DNA from: an uncultured Eubacteriales bacterium
GTDB lineage: Bacteria; Bacillota; Clostridia; Oscillospirales; CAG-382
Assembly: GCA_934444645.1 (NCBI GenBank)
Contig: CAKSCV010000002.1
Span: 1-64,000 of the forward strand
Direction: 5' to 3'
DNA: 64,000 nucleotides
The notes under the pieces: model-generated
Told to the model about the DNA's origin: nothing
Seen by the model: only the letters and a program-made list of their open reading frames with translations
Database searches by the model: none
Program-made: the position numbers and the translations under genes
In this document: one piece after another, positions 18,501-25,874 of the stretch
How positions within the stretch are numbered: the stretch's first letter is position 1
Layout: each line of letters opens with the position of its first letter

Positions 18501-18960
18501 CATAATAGCCGACCGGCATCCATTCGGCACCATTCAAATTGATGTCCGCAGTGAGTTTGTAGTACGCCTTCGTGTATGCGCCGGTCGTGTCACTGTTAAC
18601 GGCTGAAGAAAAACGTTCCAAATCATCCGCACCGGAAAGCAAATAGGGGGATTCCGCCGTTCCTTCACCTGTAAAGAAGACGGAAAACAGCGATGCGGAA
18701 GTATCGTCATCTGTTTGCGGATGAAAGGTGAAAGAAGACGGCTTTTCACCCGGAGCAAAAGCAAATTCCGTGAAGGATTCGGGAAGCTCAAACGGTGAAT
18801 CGCCGAAAAAGCCGGCCTCCTCCCGGATAAGCGACGGCAAAGTCGGCTCGGCGGATGTTTCAACGTCAAAATCGAATGAAAGTGCCTGAGAGGCAAGAGC
18901 AAACGATGTAAGAAGGGCGGTTGTAAGCGTAAACGTTTTGAGAAGTGCTTTGATTTTCAT
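15532..18960 (-). CDS. Large secreted GLUG/InlB-repeat protein
   Basis: A 1142-residue exported protein with a signal peptide of about 28 residues (ALASQA). Residues about 80-515 and 680-1010 are two blocks of GLUG-type beta-helix repeats (GGLVGR, GGFAGYVGS and GGIVGE segments alternating with ...ENC-type turns). Between them, at about 530-680, are two InlB/Flg_new-type repeats (FTHWSDSENG). The last 100 residues are a beta domain without SLH, LPxTG or dockerin motifs, so how it stays on the surface is unclear. It may be released or bind another surface protein. It is transcribed alone from a perfect consensus promoter at 19015-19043. The gene faces the surface locus and shares its repeat types, so it probably belongs to it. 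GLUG proteins are often adhesins. Confidence 0.75.
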   Translation of the reverse strand: MKIKALLKTFTLTTALLTSFALASQALSFDFDVETSAEPTLPSLIREEAGFFGDSPFELPESFTEFAFAPGEKPSSFTFHPQTDDDTSASLFSVFFTGEGTAESPYLLSGADDLERFSSAVNSDTTGAYTKAYYKLTADINLNGAEWMPVGYYAAETEYSTAFQGVFDGDGHTVSGFVISENCVYAGFFGLVYNGTVKNLTISNAQISLSTNNVLYAGGLVGRFLALGNKKTAAIENCHVKDVTFFAESKAYSVYTGSLAGYLHASQGASLRVNGCSADAEITGKSSGYSPSASSDTRFNLTLGGFAGYVGSRDADSTLVIANSYSLSRVNGISAVTRSKSDNLKAGGFIGYFGSAAGASIQLSGCYSAGGVVTEAIAENYSGGLLGYLVASASGVSIENCYTFSNVYGKSTANTAYLGGFSSVAGSSSDADFSLESCYCIGNVVDTGSRDSESGRFVADAQADVQGGIHAAGCYVLADSLLAGKTLSSSETALVKELTSEKAADLASYFGYSEKIWKNGDAPYTYPVLIATPSSTPHVKAFFYDENTVFQAEDVSFGGTAAAFTKTPDSHYVFSHWSLIPNGEAVKLSDTHLLCDTLFFANFKNEYRSYKIDFMADGKLIQTDTLVYESPIVFPQAPEKVPNQAFRYVFTHWSDSENGPDNVKNATVSGDMVFYAVYARIETGVWDGKTADAFVKGSGTKDDPYSILTPANLYFLSQNVGTDTYNAAYYVLESDIDLGGNEWIPIGSAETPFRGHFDGAGYSVNNFHITRELPYAGVFGLIENGVIAKLAVSNFTVNIQAADTAAIYIGSVAGKIYTKGTSILAEITECTADGLIRASGDSIYAGGIVGEAVVSDDTMRLNIQNCYSLTAMEINAKSLSMAGGIAGRFSGATLGISGVDRCYFAGTISAKSPLSAYAGGIVGFLFDTEAYIETELSATATLSEIAETGTVRNCFAIGELTAEANEFSCYAGQIYAYKNKEATMKNCVGYKEMKITASKIQYADRTEELSETFHTAAFLETIGFDTETVWQLNEAALPTLRYEGTAKNVYRIKEFRYDSETETVVASLVLGFRDVECYQVLIGAYDSRGKMVDFLIKTIENPEAVQTVTVELDDIETAESCTISIVDAATLSLLRDPLELRF

Positions 18961-19014
18961 AGGTACCTCGCATATATCGACAAATGTATAGAAGTTTCCA
19001 ATAATATCAGTTTA

Positions 19015-19043
19015 ATTATACAATTTACAACCCCAAATGTCAA
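19015..19043 (-). promoter_or_regulatory. Promoter of the GLUG-repeat protein
   Basis: On the minus strand TTGACA (19038-19043), a 17-bp spacer and TATAAT (19015-19020) match the sigma-A consensus exactly. The predicted leader is about 50 bases, and GCGAGGT precedes the start codon. Confidence 0.8.
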
Positions 19044-19072
19044 TTGTTTTTTTGTGAAAAGTGCAAAAAACG

Positions 19073-19681
19073 CTAAATTTCCGCTTTGGGCACATCTTTG
19101 GAGGATGCCTTGAAATCGGCGGCATAGGCGCAAAGGGAGTCGAGGTTGTCCAAAATAAAACTTTGCGCATCACGATTGTAGACGACCACGTTGTATTCGC
19201 CGTGCATGCCGCTGCGCTTTTCAACGGAAATGCCAAGTTGTTCGCCAAGCTCGGTCGGCACTTTTTTGCCCTGCATTTCACCGCATTCGCATTCCTCTAA
19301 AATGCCGCGTGAAACCAACCATTCGGTAAGCTTCGTATAGGTCAGCCTGCGCATACTGTCGTCGTCTGCCGCCGCATACAGCCATCGGCAGAATTCGGTC
19401 GCGGGAACCGGTTTTTCCGGTAAGACGAGGCTTTGCCGCTTTTCCGGTGAAAGGACAAACGGAATTTTTTTGGCTGCGGTGGCTTTTACCTTGATCCCTT
19501 CAAATGTCTCACCGCAAACTAATTTTCGCAGAATCTCCGAAACATAGAACATACAGCGCGAAATGCGTATATTGTTTAATAGATCGCCCTCCGGAATGCG
19601 CTCGTCGGTCAACGGATTCACGCCGTCGGCAAGCTTGTCGATGAAGTCTTTGGTGTAAAGAAGCTTTTCGAGTTCCGTCAT
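19073..19681 (-). CDS. Conserved-looking hypothetical protein, coupled to thiN
   Basis: A 202-residue soluble protein. The start at 19681 follows GGAGG and overlaps the thiN stop (ATGA), so the genes are translationally coupled. The C-terminal half has a winged-helix feel (YTKLTEWLVSRGILEE), and a CEC motif sits in the middle. No signal peptide or membrane segment is seen. I do not recognise the family; DNA binding is only a guess. Confidence 0.6.
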   Translation of the reverse strand: MTELEKLLYTKDFIDKLADGVNPLTDERIPEGDLLNNIRISRCMFYVSEILRKLVCGETFEGIKVKATAAKKIPFVLSPEKRQSLVLPEKPVPATEFCRWLYAAADDDSMRRLTYTKLTEWLVSRGILEECECGEMQGKKVPTELGEQLGISVEKRSGMHGEYNVVVYNRDAQSFILDNLDSLCAYAADFKASSKDVPKAEI

Positions 19682-20352
19682 ACAGATTCCTCCTTCACAG
19701 AAGTGTTTTCCGGAACGACCACAAGCAGTGAACCGCACGCAAAAGAAATGCTTGCCGGTTTTCCGGTAAATTCATTGCTCACGCCGAGCGGAAAATCGCT
19801 TGTCAACTCCGCGTTTTCAAGCGTATATTTTAAGCCGGAAATTGTAAGCCCGGCAACCTCGCCGCCGAGGGCAAAGAGGGAAATATAGCCGCGGCTTTCG
19901 GCAGCAAAGCTTAGCTTTACGGCTTCTCTTCCGGAGCTTTCCGGATCGTTTGTGTATACGGTAAGCAGCGTTTGATTCCCGTGAAGGTGCAGAGTACAGC
20001 CCTTTTTTGCGTAGAAAGACAGCATTTGTATGTTCGCAAGCGTGTGTTCAATGCGTTTTCCGCCAAGGCCGCCGTAGATCTCAAAAACGGTATATCCTTG
20101 CTTTCTTCCGTATTCTACCGCCAAAAACATATCCGTATAATCTTTTTTGCTTGGAAATACCACACGGTTTTCACCGGCATCCTTTTTGTCTGCCGAGTCG
20201 AAATCGCCCAAAAAGACATCCGGCGTGATGCCGAGCTTTTTTGCGTGATACAAACCGCCGTCGGCGGCGATGACAAATGCCGCCTGCGGAAGGTCTACCG
20301 AAGCCGCATACAGGTCTCCGGCTCCGAAAATATAACAGACTTTGTCGTTCAT
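19678..20352 (-). CDS. thiN: Thiamine pyrophosphokinase
   Basis: A 224-residue enzyme that transfers pyrophosphate from ATP to thiamine to make thiamine diphosphate in the cytoplasm. The family signature is complete: ADGG near residue 30, GDFDS near 50, the KDYTDM segment, GGLGGKRIEHTLANI, and a C-terminal SNEF motif. The length is normal. A moderate AAGGAA site precedes ATG 20352. It lies 75 bases downstream of tyrS with an imperfect hairpin in the gap, and overlaps the next gene by 4 bases. Thiamine diphosphate serves pyruvate:ferredoxin oxidoreductase and transketolase in anaerobes of this kind. Confidence 0.93.
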   Translation of the reverse strand: MNDKVCYIFGAGDLYAASVDLPQAAFVIAADGGLYHAKKLGITPDVFLGDFDSADKKDAGENRVVFPSKKDYTDMFLAVEYGRKQGYTVFEIYGGLGGKRIEHTLANIQMLSFYAKKGCTLHLHGNQTLLTVYTNDPESSGREAVKLSFAAESRGYISLFALGGEVAGLTISGLKYTLENAELTSDFPLGVSNEFTGKPASISFACGSLLVVVPENTSVKEESV

Positions 20353-20427
20353 GATTTTTCCTTACTATACATAACGGAGCCGACACCCATCATGCCGACT
20401 CCGTAAAAACCGTGTCTGCGGAACCGT

Positions 20428-21651
20428 TTATTCCGTAACAACCTTATGAAACTCTTTTTTGCCTTTTTTGATGATGAAATCGCCGGTAAAATCGGCTTTT
20501 TCGTAGACCTTGGCAAAATCGGTCACTTTTTCGTCGCCAACCGAAATGCCGCCTTGCTTGATGTTACGCTTGGCTTCGCTGTTGGACGGGCAAAGCTCAC
20601 ATTTTACAAGAAGTGCCGCAAGCGAGATCTTGCCGTCGGTGAAATCTGCATCGGTAAGCGTGGTGGTGGGCATATTTTCGCTCTTGCCGCCGCCTGCAAA
20701 CAGACTGCGTGCCGCTTCGAGAGCTTTATCGGCTTCTTCTTTGCCGTGAACCAGTTCGGTAAGCTCATACGCAAGCTTTTCTTTCGCCTTGTTTAACTCG
20801 CTGCCTTCCAAGCTTTCGTATTCGGCAATTTCTTCCAAATCCATAAAGGTGAGCATCTTCATGCACTTGATGACATCCGCGTCATCCACGTTTCTCCAAT
20901 ACTGGAAGAATTCGTAAGGCGGCGTCTTGTTCGGGTCGAGCCAAACGGCACCGTTGGCGGTTTTGCCCATCTTTTTGCCTTCGGAGTTGAGAAGAAGCGT
21001 GATGGTCATGGCATAGGCATCCTTGCCGAGCTTGCGGCGGATAAGCTCCGTTCCGCCCAACATATTGCTCCATTGGTCATCGCCGCCGAACTGCATATTG
21101 CAGCCGTAATCCTGAAACAGGCGGTAGAAGTCATAGCTCTGCATGATCATGTAGTTGAATTCAAGGAAGCTGAGGCCTTTTTCCATGCGTTGCTTGTAGC
21201 ATTCGGCACGAAGCATATTATTGACCGAGAAGCAAGCGCCGACTTCGCGCAAAAGCTCCACATAATTGAGCTTTAACAGCCAGTCCGCGTTGTTGATCAT
21301 GGTCGCTTTGCCGTCGGAAAAGTCAATAAAGCGGCTCATCTGCTTTTTGAAGCATTCGCAGTTGTGTTCAATGTCCTCGACGGTGAGCACCTTGCGGAGA
21401 TCCGAACGGCCTGATGGGTCGCCGATCATGCCCGTGCCGCCGCCGATGAGGGCAATTGGCTTATTGCCGGCCATCTGCAGACGTTTCATTAGGCAAAGTG
21501 CCATAAAGTGACCGACGTGCAGGCTGTCTGCGGTCGGGTCAAATCCGATATAAAATACGGCTTTCCCGGCGTTTACCAAGTTTTTGATTTCTTCTTCGTT
21601 GGTGAGCTGGGCAAGCAAGCCTCTGGCTTTTAATTCTTCAAATACTGTCAT
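20428..21651 (-). CDS. tyrS: Tyrosyl-tRNA synthetase
   Basis: A 407-residue class I aminoacyl-tRNA synthetase that charges tRNA-Tyr. The HIGH motif reads HVGH (near residue 42), preceded by YIGFDPTADSLH. The KMSKS loop reads KMGKT (near residue 230). The tyrosine-site segment with YMIMQSYDF and GGDDQWSN is present, and the C-terminal S4-like RNA-binding domain is intact (NIKQGGISVGD). TAGGAG precedes the start. Only 54 bases separate it from recN, with no room for a T-box leader, so it is probably read from the nadK-argR-recN transcript. Confidence 0.96.
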   Translation of the reverse strand: MTVFEELKARGLLAQLTNEEEIKNLVNAGKAVFYIGFDPTADSLHVGHFMALCLMKRLQMAGNKPIALIGGGTGMIGDPSGRSDLRKVLTVEDIEHNCECFKKQMSRFIDFSDGKATMINNADWLLKLNYVELLREVGACFSVNNMLRAECYKQRMEKGLSFLEFNYMIMQSYDFYRLFQDYGCNMQFGGDDQWSNMLGGTELIRRKLGKDAYAMTITLLLNSEGKKMGKTANGAVWLDPNKTPPYEFFQYWRNVDDADVIKCMKMLTFMDLEEIAEYESLEGSELNKAKEKLAYELTELVHGKEEADKALEAARSLFAGGGKSENMPTTTLTDADFTDGKISLAALLVKCELCPSNSEAKRNIKQGGISVGDEKVTDFAKVYEKADFTGDFIIKKGKKEFHKVVTE

Positions 21652-21705
21652 CGTTCTGCTCCTAAATATTTTTTATTACAGCGGCAAGCCGCAGGTTTGA
21701 CTTTT

Positions 21706-23379
21706 TTACCGATAGTTTTTTGCGTCATCGATCAGCTCGGCGGCGGCGGCACGGGAAGAGGAGGTGAGCTTGATCCCGGCGATGATGCGTGCCGTTTCAT
21801 CAACGCGTTCGTCGTGTGTAAGTGCGCACACGCTTGTTTCGGTCGAGCCGTTCTTTTCAGATTTGGCGACCAGAAAATGCGCGTCGGCAAGGGAGGCGAT
21901 CTGCGCCGAATGCGTGACGCACATAACTTGGGCGTCACGTGAGCTTTGCAAAAGCTTGATACCGATACGCCGCGAGGTCTTGCCGGAAATGCCGACATCC
22001 ACTTCATCGTAGATAACCGTTTCCACACCGTCTTTTTTGGCGATAACGCTCTTAATGGCAAGCATGATGCGCGAAAGCTCACCGCCGGAAGCGGTTTTGG
22101 CAAGCGGCGAAAAGGGAAGACCGACATTCGTGCGTACCATGAATTCGATATCGTCCGCGCCGTCTGAGCTTGGCTCTTTCGGCAAAATTTGCACCGAAAA
22201 GCGCACTTTGTTCATTTCGAGAAATTCGAATTCCTTCTCTATCTCTTTCTTCAAATGCTCGCCTGCCGCTGTACGGACTGCGGTAAGGACTTCCGCCGCA
22301 GCTTTCAGGTCTGCTTCGGCTTTCTTCAGCTCTTTTTCAAGCTCGGATGCACGCACTTCGGAAAGCTCCAAATCGGACAAACGCTTTTCAGCTTGATCGG
22401 CATAGGCAAGGATCGCTTCGACCGTATGGCCGTACTTGCGCTTCAACTTATATATATCATACAATCTTTGCTCGATTTTGTCAAGTCTTGCGGACGGATT
22501 TTCTTCGGCATCACCGGCAAGATCGTGCAGACTTTCGGCAATATCGTAGATTTCGGAGCGTGCTTTTTCGAGCCGGTCGATATACTCGTCCATGCCGTCG
22601 CTCATTTTGGCAAGATTTGCAAGACAGGAAAGCGCATGATCCACGTTTTCCGCGGCACTCAAATTGTTGGCAAACAGCACACCATAGGCGGTGTGTGCAT
22701 TCTCGGCGATTTTTTCGATGTTGGCAAGCCGCTTTTTTTCAGCCGTCAGCGTTTCTTCTTCACCGGGCTTAAGCTTTAAGGCACGGATGTCTTCAATTTG
22801 AAAACGGAGCATTTCCGCCGTGCGCTGCTTTTCCGCGTCGTCGGTCACGAGATTTTTGTATTCGTCGCTTAAGGCGCGGTAGTTTGCATAGCGTTCCGTA
22901 TAAGTGCGCAAACAGTCCTCGTTGTCGGCATACGCGTCCAGAATGGATAAGTGCCGCTCTTTTTTGAGCAGCTCTTGGTTGTCGTGCTGACCGTGAATGT
23001 TGATGAGAAAGGCGGTGATTTCGCGCAACAGCGAGGTAGGAACGGCTTTGGCATTGATGCGGGCGGTGGATTTTCCTTCGGCGGTGATCTTTCGGGAAAG
23101 ATACAAAATGCCGTCTTCATCGGGCGACAGATCATAGTCCTTCAGCCGACGACAGGTCGTCTCGGTCAGGTCGGAAAACATTCCCTCCACAAGCGCACAC
23201 GCTTCGCCGGAGCGTATCAATTCTTTGGAAACGCGCGCGCCGCACAGAATGCCGATTGAGTCGATGATGATGCTCTTGCCGGCACCGGTTTCACCGGTAA
23301 ACGCCGAAAAGCCCTCCGGAAGCGACAGATCCAAGCGTTTGATTAACGCCACATTTTCAATATGTAAGGTTGCAAGCAT
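21706..23379 (-). CDS. recN: DNA repair protein RecN
   Basis: A 557-residue SMC-like ATPase of recombinational double-strand break repair. The Walker A motif GETGAGKS is at about residue 30. A central coiled-coil arm runs from about 150 to 360. The ABC-type signature SGGELSRIMLAIK and Walker B (VIYDEVDVG) are in the C-terminal half, with a normal C-terminus (CVTHSAQIASLAD). Full length. It follows argR by 30 bases in the order usual for Bacillota. Confidence 0.96.
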   Translation of the reverse strand: MLATLHIENVALIKRLDLSLPEGFSAFTGETGAGKSIIIDSIGILCGARVSKELIRSGEACALVEGMFSDLTETTCRRLKDYDLSPDEDGILYLSRKITAEGKSTARINAKAVPTSLLREITAFLINIHGQHDNQELLKKERHLSILDAYADNEDCLRTYTERYANYRALSDEYKNLVTDDAEKQRTAEMLRFQIEDIRALKLKPGEEETLTAEKKRLANIEKIAENAHTAYGVLFANNLSAAENVDHALSCLANLAKMSDGMDEYIDRLEKARSEIYDIAESLHDLAGDAEENPSARLDKIEQRLYDIYKLKRKYGHTVEAILAYADQAEKRLSDLELSEVRASELEKELKKAEADLKAAAEVLTAVRTAAGEHLKKEIEKEFEFLEMNKVRFSVQILPKEPSSDGADDIEFMVRTNVGLPFSPLAKTASGGELSRIMLAIKSVIAKKDGVETVIYDEVDVGISGKTSRRIGIKLLQSSRDAQVMCVTHSAQIASLADAHFLVAKSEKNGSTETSVCALTHDERVDETARIIAGIKLTSSSRAAAAELIDDAKNYR

Positions 23380-23409
23380 GGAACGAACTCCTTCGCTTTT
23401 TTCTGAACG

Positions 23410-23886
23410 TTAACGGCTGATGCTTTTGGACAGCTTTTTGACAAAATCGAGCGCGTCGTTTTCGGTCGCCATCACGATAAAAATCGTGTCATCGCCGGCA
23501 AGCGAGCCGATGATGTCGGGAAGCTCCAGCGAATCAATGGTGGCACACGCCGCCTGCGCCATACCGGCATAGGTTTTCAATACCACCATATGCCCGGCGG
23601 AGCTGATCTTCAAAACCATTTCTGAAAGAATTCCTTTGAATTTTTCGGTGAAGCGCGTATCAAGCTCATTGCGCACGGAGTTTGCCGCATATTTGGATTT
23701 GTTCTGACGGCCGTTGCGAGCACCGGTAGATACCTTGACCAAGCGCAACTCACGGATATCGCGGGAAACCGTGGCTTGCGTTGCGACAAATCCGGCTTTT
23801 TTCAGCAGCTCGGCCAATTCTTCTTGGGTTTCAACATCGTGCTTTTCGATGAGCTCCAATATTTTTTCCTGACGTTTGCTTTTCAA
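23410..23886 (-). CDS. argR: Arginine repressor
   Basis: A 158-residue regulator. The N-terminal winged helix (residues 1-70) includes TQATVSRDIRELRLVKV, which binds ARG boxes. The C-terminal domain (about 80-150) forms hexamers and binds arginine, and GSLAGDDTIFIV carries the expected Asp pair. It represses arginine synthesis when arginine is plentiful. No arginine genes lie in the window. It sits between nadK and recN, the standard arrangement in Clostridia. Confidence 0.95.
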   Translation of the reverse strand: MKSKRQEKILELIEKHDVETQEELAELLKKAGFVATQATVSRDIRELRLVKVSTGARNGRQNKSKYAANSVRNELDTRFTEKFKGILSEMVLKISSAGHMVVLKTYAGMAQAACATIDSLELPDIIGSLAGDDTIFIVMATENDALDFVKKLSKSISR

Positions 23887-23907
23887 GTAAAAAGACCTCT
23901 TTCCGAC

Positions 23908-24855
23908 TTATCGTTTGCCCCACTCGGTGTTTGTCTGCGCGGCGGCAAGTTTGTGATTGAGCATACTGTAAAAATCCACATCCTTTAAGCGGATGAGCTT
24001 GGTGTTTAAGGGCGATTTGGTTATGCGTACACGGTCGCCGCTGTACAGGCTTTTAACGCCTTTGCCGTCCACCGTGCAAAAGGCCTCGTTGATTTTGTCG
24101 GCATGAAATTCCACTTCAATGACTGATTTGTCCGAGAAGACGACCGCGCCCGAATTGACACACATATACGGACAGACCGGCACGGCGCAGATGCATTCCA
24201 GCTTCGGGTCGATGATCGGACCTCCGGCGGACATGCAATAGGCTGTCGAGCCGGTCGGGGTGGAAACCACAATACCGTCGGCACGGTAGACGGAAATGCA
24301 TTTGCCGTCGCAGGAAAGCTTTAAGCCGGCCATGCGCGAAACGGCACCTTTGGAAATGACGATATCGTTTAGTGCGGCTGCAGTGTAGATGCACTCACTG
24401 CCGCGCAGAATTTCGGCTTTTAACATCATACGGCGGTCGATGCGCACGCCGGGTACTTTTTCGATTTCGCTTGCGTCGGAAACGGTGGCGATTTTGCGCA
24501 CCAACTCAAGCTCATGTGTTTCAAGCTCCGCAATATAGCCGACTCTGCCGAGATTGACGCCGAGTATGTAGGCACCGCCCGGAGCGGCCTTTTTGGCGAT
24601 CTTCAAGATGGTTCCGTCTCCGCCGAATACAATGCATAAGCCGACGCGCCGGAAGAGCTGATATTCCGGAAGATACTCGATTTTGCGACCGGCAAGCAGC
24701 GATTCGGAGACCGACGGCAGATTTCCATACGGCTTTTTGAAAGTGTCGGACATATAAACGCGGCAGCCGCATTCGTCTAAAATATCGAGTAAACGCGAGG
24801 TGTAGGTCAAGTCATGATCCTTGTTGGGATTGACGGTTATCGCAACTTTCAGCAT
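23908..24855 (-). CDS. nadK: NAD kinase
   Basis: A 315-residue enzyme that phosphorylates NAD to NADP. The GGDG motif (FGGDGTILKIA), NLGRVGYIAE and the ADGIVVSTPTGSTAY segment are all present. The start at 24855 is chosen because GGGAGTG precedes it and the protein then begins with the usual MLKVAITVNPNKD strand. An in-frame upstream ATG would add a Cys-rich stretch unlike the family. It is the first gene of the nadK-argR-recN operon, under the promoter at 24899-24927. Confidence 0.95.
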   Translation of the reverse strand: MLKVAITVNPNKDHDLTYTSRLLDILDECGCRVYMSDTFKKPYGNLPSVSESLLAGRKIEYLPEYQLFRRVGLCIVFGGDGTILKIAKKAAPGGAYILGVNLGRVGYIAELETHELELVRKIATVSDASEIEKVPGVRIDRRMMLKAEILRGSECIYTAAALNDIVISKGAVSRMAGLKLSCDGKCISVYRADGIVVSTPTGSTAYCMSAGGPIIDPKLECICAVPVCPYMCVNSGAVVFSDKSVIEVEFHADKINEAFCTVDGKGVKSLYSGDRVRITKSPLNTKLIRLKDVDFYSMLNHKLAAAQTNTEWGKR

Positions 24856-24898
24856 AGAAACACTCCCGTGGAAACGAAGTTCACAAAAATATATATCT

Positions 24899-24927
24899 AT
24901 TATACACCAGCCTTTGCATAAATTCAA
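24899..24927 (-). promoter_or_regulatory. Promoter of the nadK-argR-recN operon
   Basis: On the minus strand TTGAAT (24922-24927), a 17-bp spacer and TATAAT (24899-24904). Confidence 0.75.
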
Positions 24928-25018
24928 GGGTTATACTGTATATTTTCCAAATTTCTTGTGTTTGATTCTGAAATTTCCCCGAAAATCAAAGAAATTTATG
25001 AATTCTTCGAAAAGACTG

Positions 25019-25046
25019 TTTACTTTTTCAAAAAACGTGGTATAAT
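25019..25046 (+). promoter_or_regulatory. Promoter of the small membrane protein gene
   Basis: TTTACT (25019-25024), a 16-bp spacer and TATAAT (25041-25046), followed by AAGGGGG just before the start codon. Confidence 0.75.
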
Positions 25047-25076
25047 GATAATGAATCTTATAAGGGGGTATTCTCT

Positions 25077-25385
25077 ATGTTTGACTTGAATAACAACCAA
25101 TTGAAGGAAAAATACGAAACCGGTGTGGCAAACGTGAAAACAGCTGTTGAAACGTCAAAGGATATCACCGTGCGCCCGAAATTTGATATGGGCTTGGAGA
25201 TCAATTCCAAAAAACAGCGTAAAAGTCTGTTTTCATTCGATTTTCACTTTGACAAGGAGTTTTCGCTGTTTGATGTGATTTTGACGACCGTTGCGGTGAT
25301 TGCTGCCATCGGCGCCGTGACCACGGCCATCGATATTCTGCGAGACAAATGCAAGTGCCGCAAGAATTCCGAAATCGAGGATTAG
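25077..25385 (+). CDS. Small single-pass membrane protein, unknown function
   Basis: This 102-residue protein has a charged, soluble N-terminal half and one hydrophobic segment (about residues 67-88), followed by a Cys/Lys-rich end (DKCKCRK). It has its own consensus promoter and a strong ribosome binding site, so it is a real gene. Its stop overlaps the stop of the facing gene by 4 bases. The family is not recognised. Confidence 0.65.
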   Translation: MFDLNNNQLKEKYETGVANVKTAVETSKDITVRPKFDMGLEINSKKQRKSLFSFDFHFDKEFSLFDVILTTVAVIAAIGAVTTAIDILRDKCKCRKNSEIED

Positions 25386-25771
25386 CTCTCCAAATACGCC
25401 AAAAGCTCTAAAACTTCCGAACGGGAGGTAAGCTTTAAACCGTCCCGTTCGAGTTCTGTTATGTCTTCTTCCGACAGCATGGCATCCGAAAAGCCGCTTG
25501 TACGGTAAATCGGTTGGTTTTGATCGTTGTATACGGTAAATGTTTCGCCTTGCAGACGCAGAGTGTAGAAGGCACAGTCCGGCAGCTCTGCAAGCGACTG
25601 CTCTGAAGGGAGGCTGCCGGTGTCTTTGACGACCGCAAGCGGCTCGTTCGGCACTTCTTCATACTCCACAAACGATTCCGTCCATACATATAATGCGGCG
25701 CACGCCGCCGAAACGGACAAAACGGCAAACAGAACCACCGCATATTTTTTGTATTTTTCGGACAGCTTCAT
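25382..25771 (-). CDS. Membrane-anchored protein, possibly BofC C-terminal-like
   Basis: A 129-residue protein with an N-terminal membrane anchor (about residues 10-30) and an extracytoplasmic domain. The YTLRLQGETFTVYNDQN segment, followed by an acidic helix-rich end, resembles the small BofC C-terminal domain found in Clostridia. In Bacillus, BofC inhibits a signalling protease during sporulation. This assignment is tentative. It is divergent from the penicillin-binding protein gene. Confidence 0.55.
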   Translation of the reverse strand: MKLSEKYKKYAVVLFAVLSVSAACAALYVWTESFVEYEEVPNEPLAVVKDTGSLPSEQSLAELPDCAFYTLRLQGETFTVYNDQNQPIYRTSGFSDAMLSEEDITELERDGLKLTSRSEVLELLAYLES

Positions 25772-25874
25772 TTTTACCGCTCCTTTGCATTTTTATTTCT
25801 GCTTCTACGTTTTCTACGTTGATTTTTTACCGATTCCGGAAAAATATGCATGAATTCCGAAAAACGGAGGACAC

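Noticed and set aside
20353..20427. Intrinsic terminator after tyrS
   Set aside because: The hairpin (ACGGAG.../...CTCCGT) has mismatches and no T-run in the minus direction; thiN probably continues the operon.
21652..21705. T-box leader in front of tyrS
   Set aside because: The gap after recN is only 54 bases and lacks the T-box sequence and a terminator; a small GCGGC/GCCGC hairpin is all that is there.
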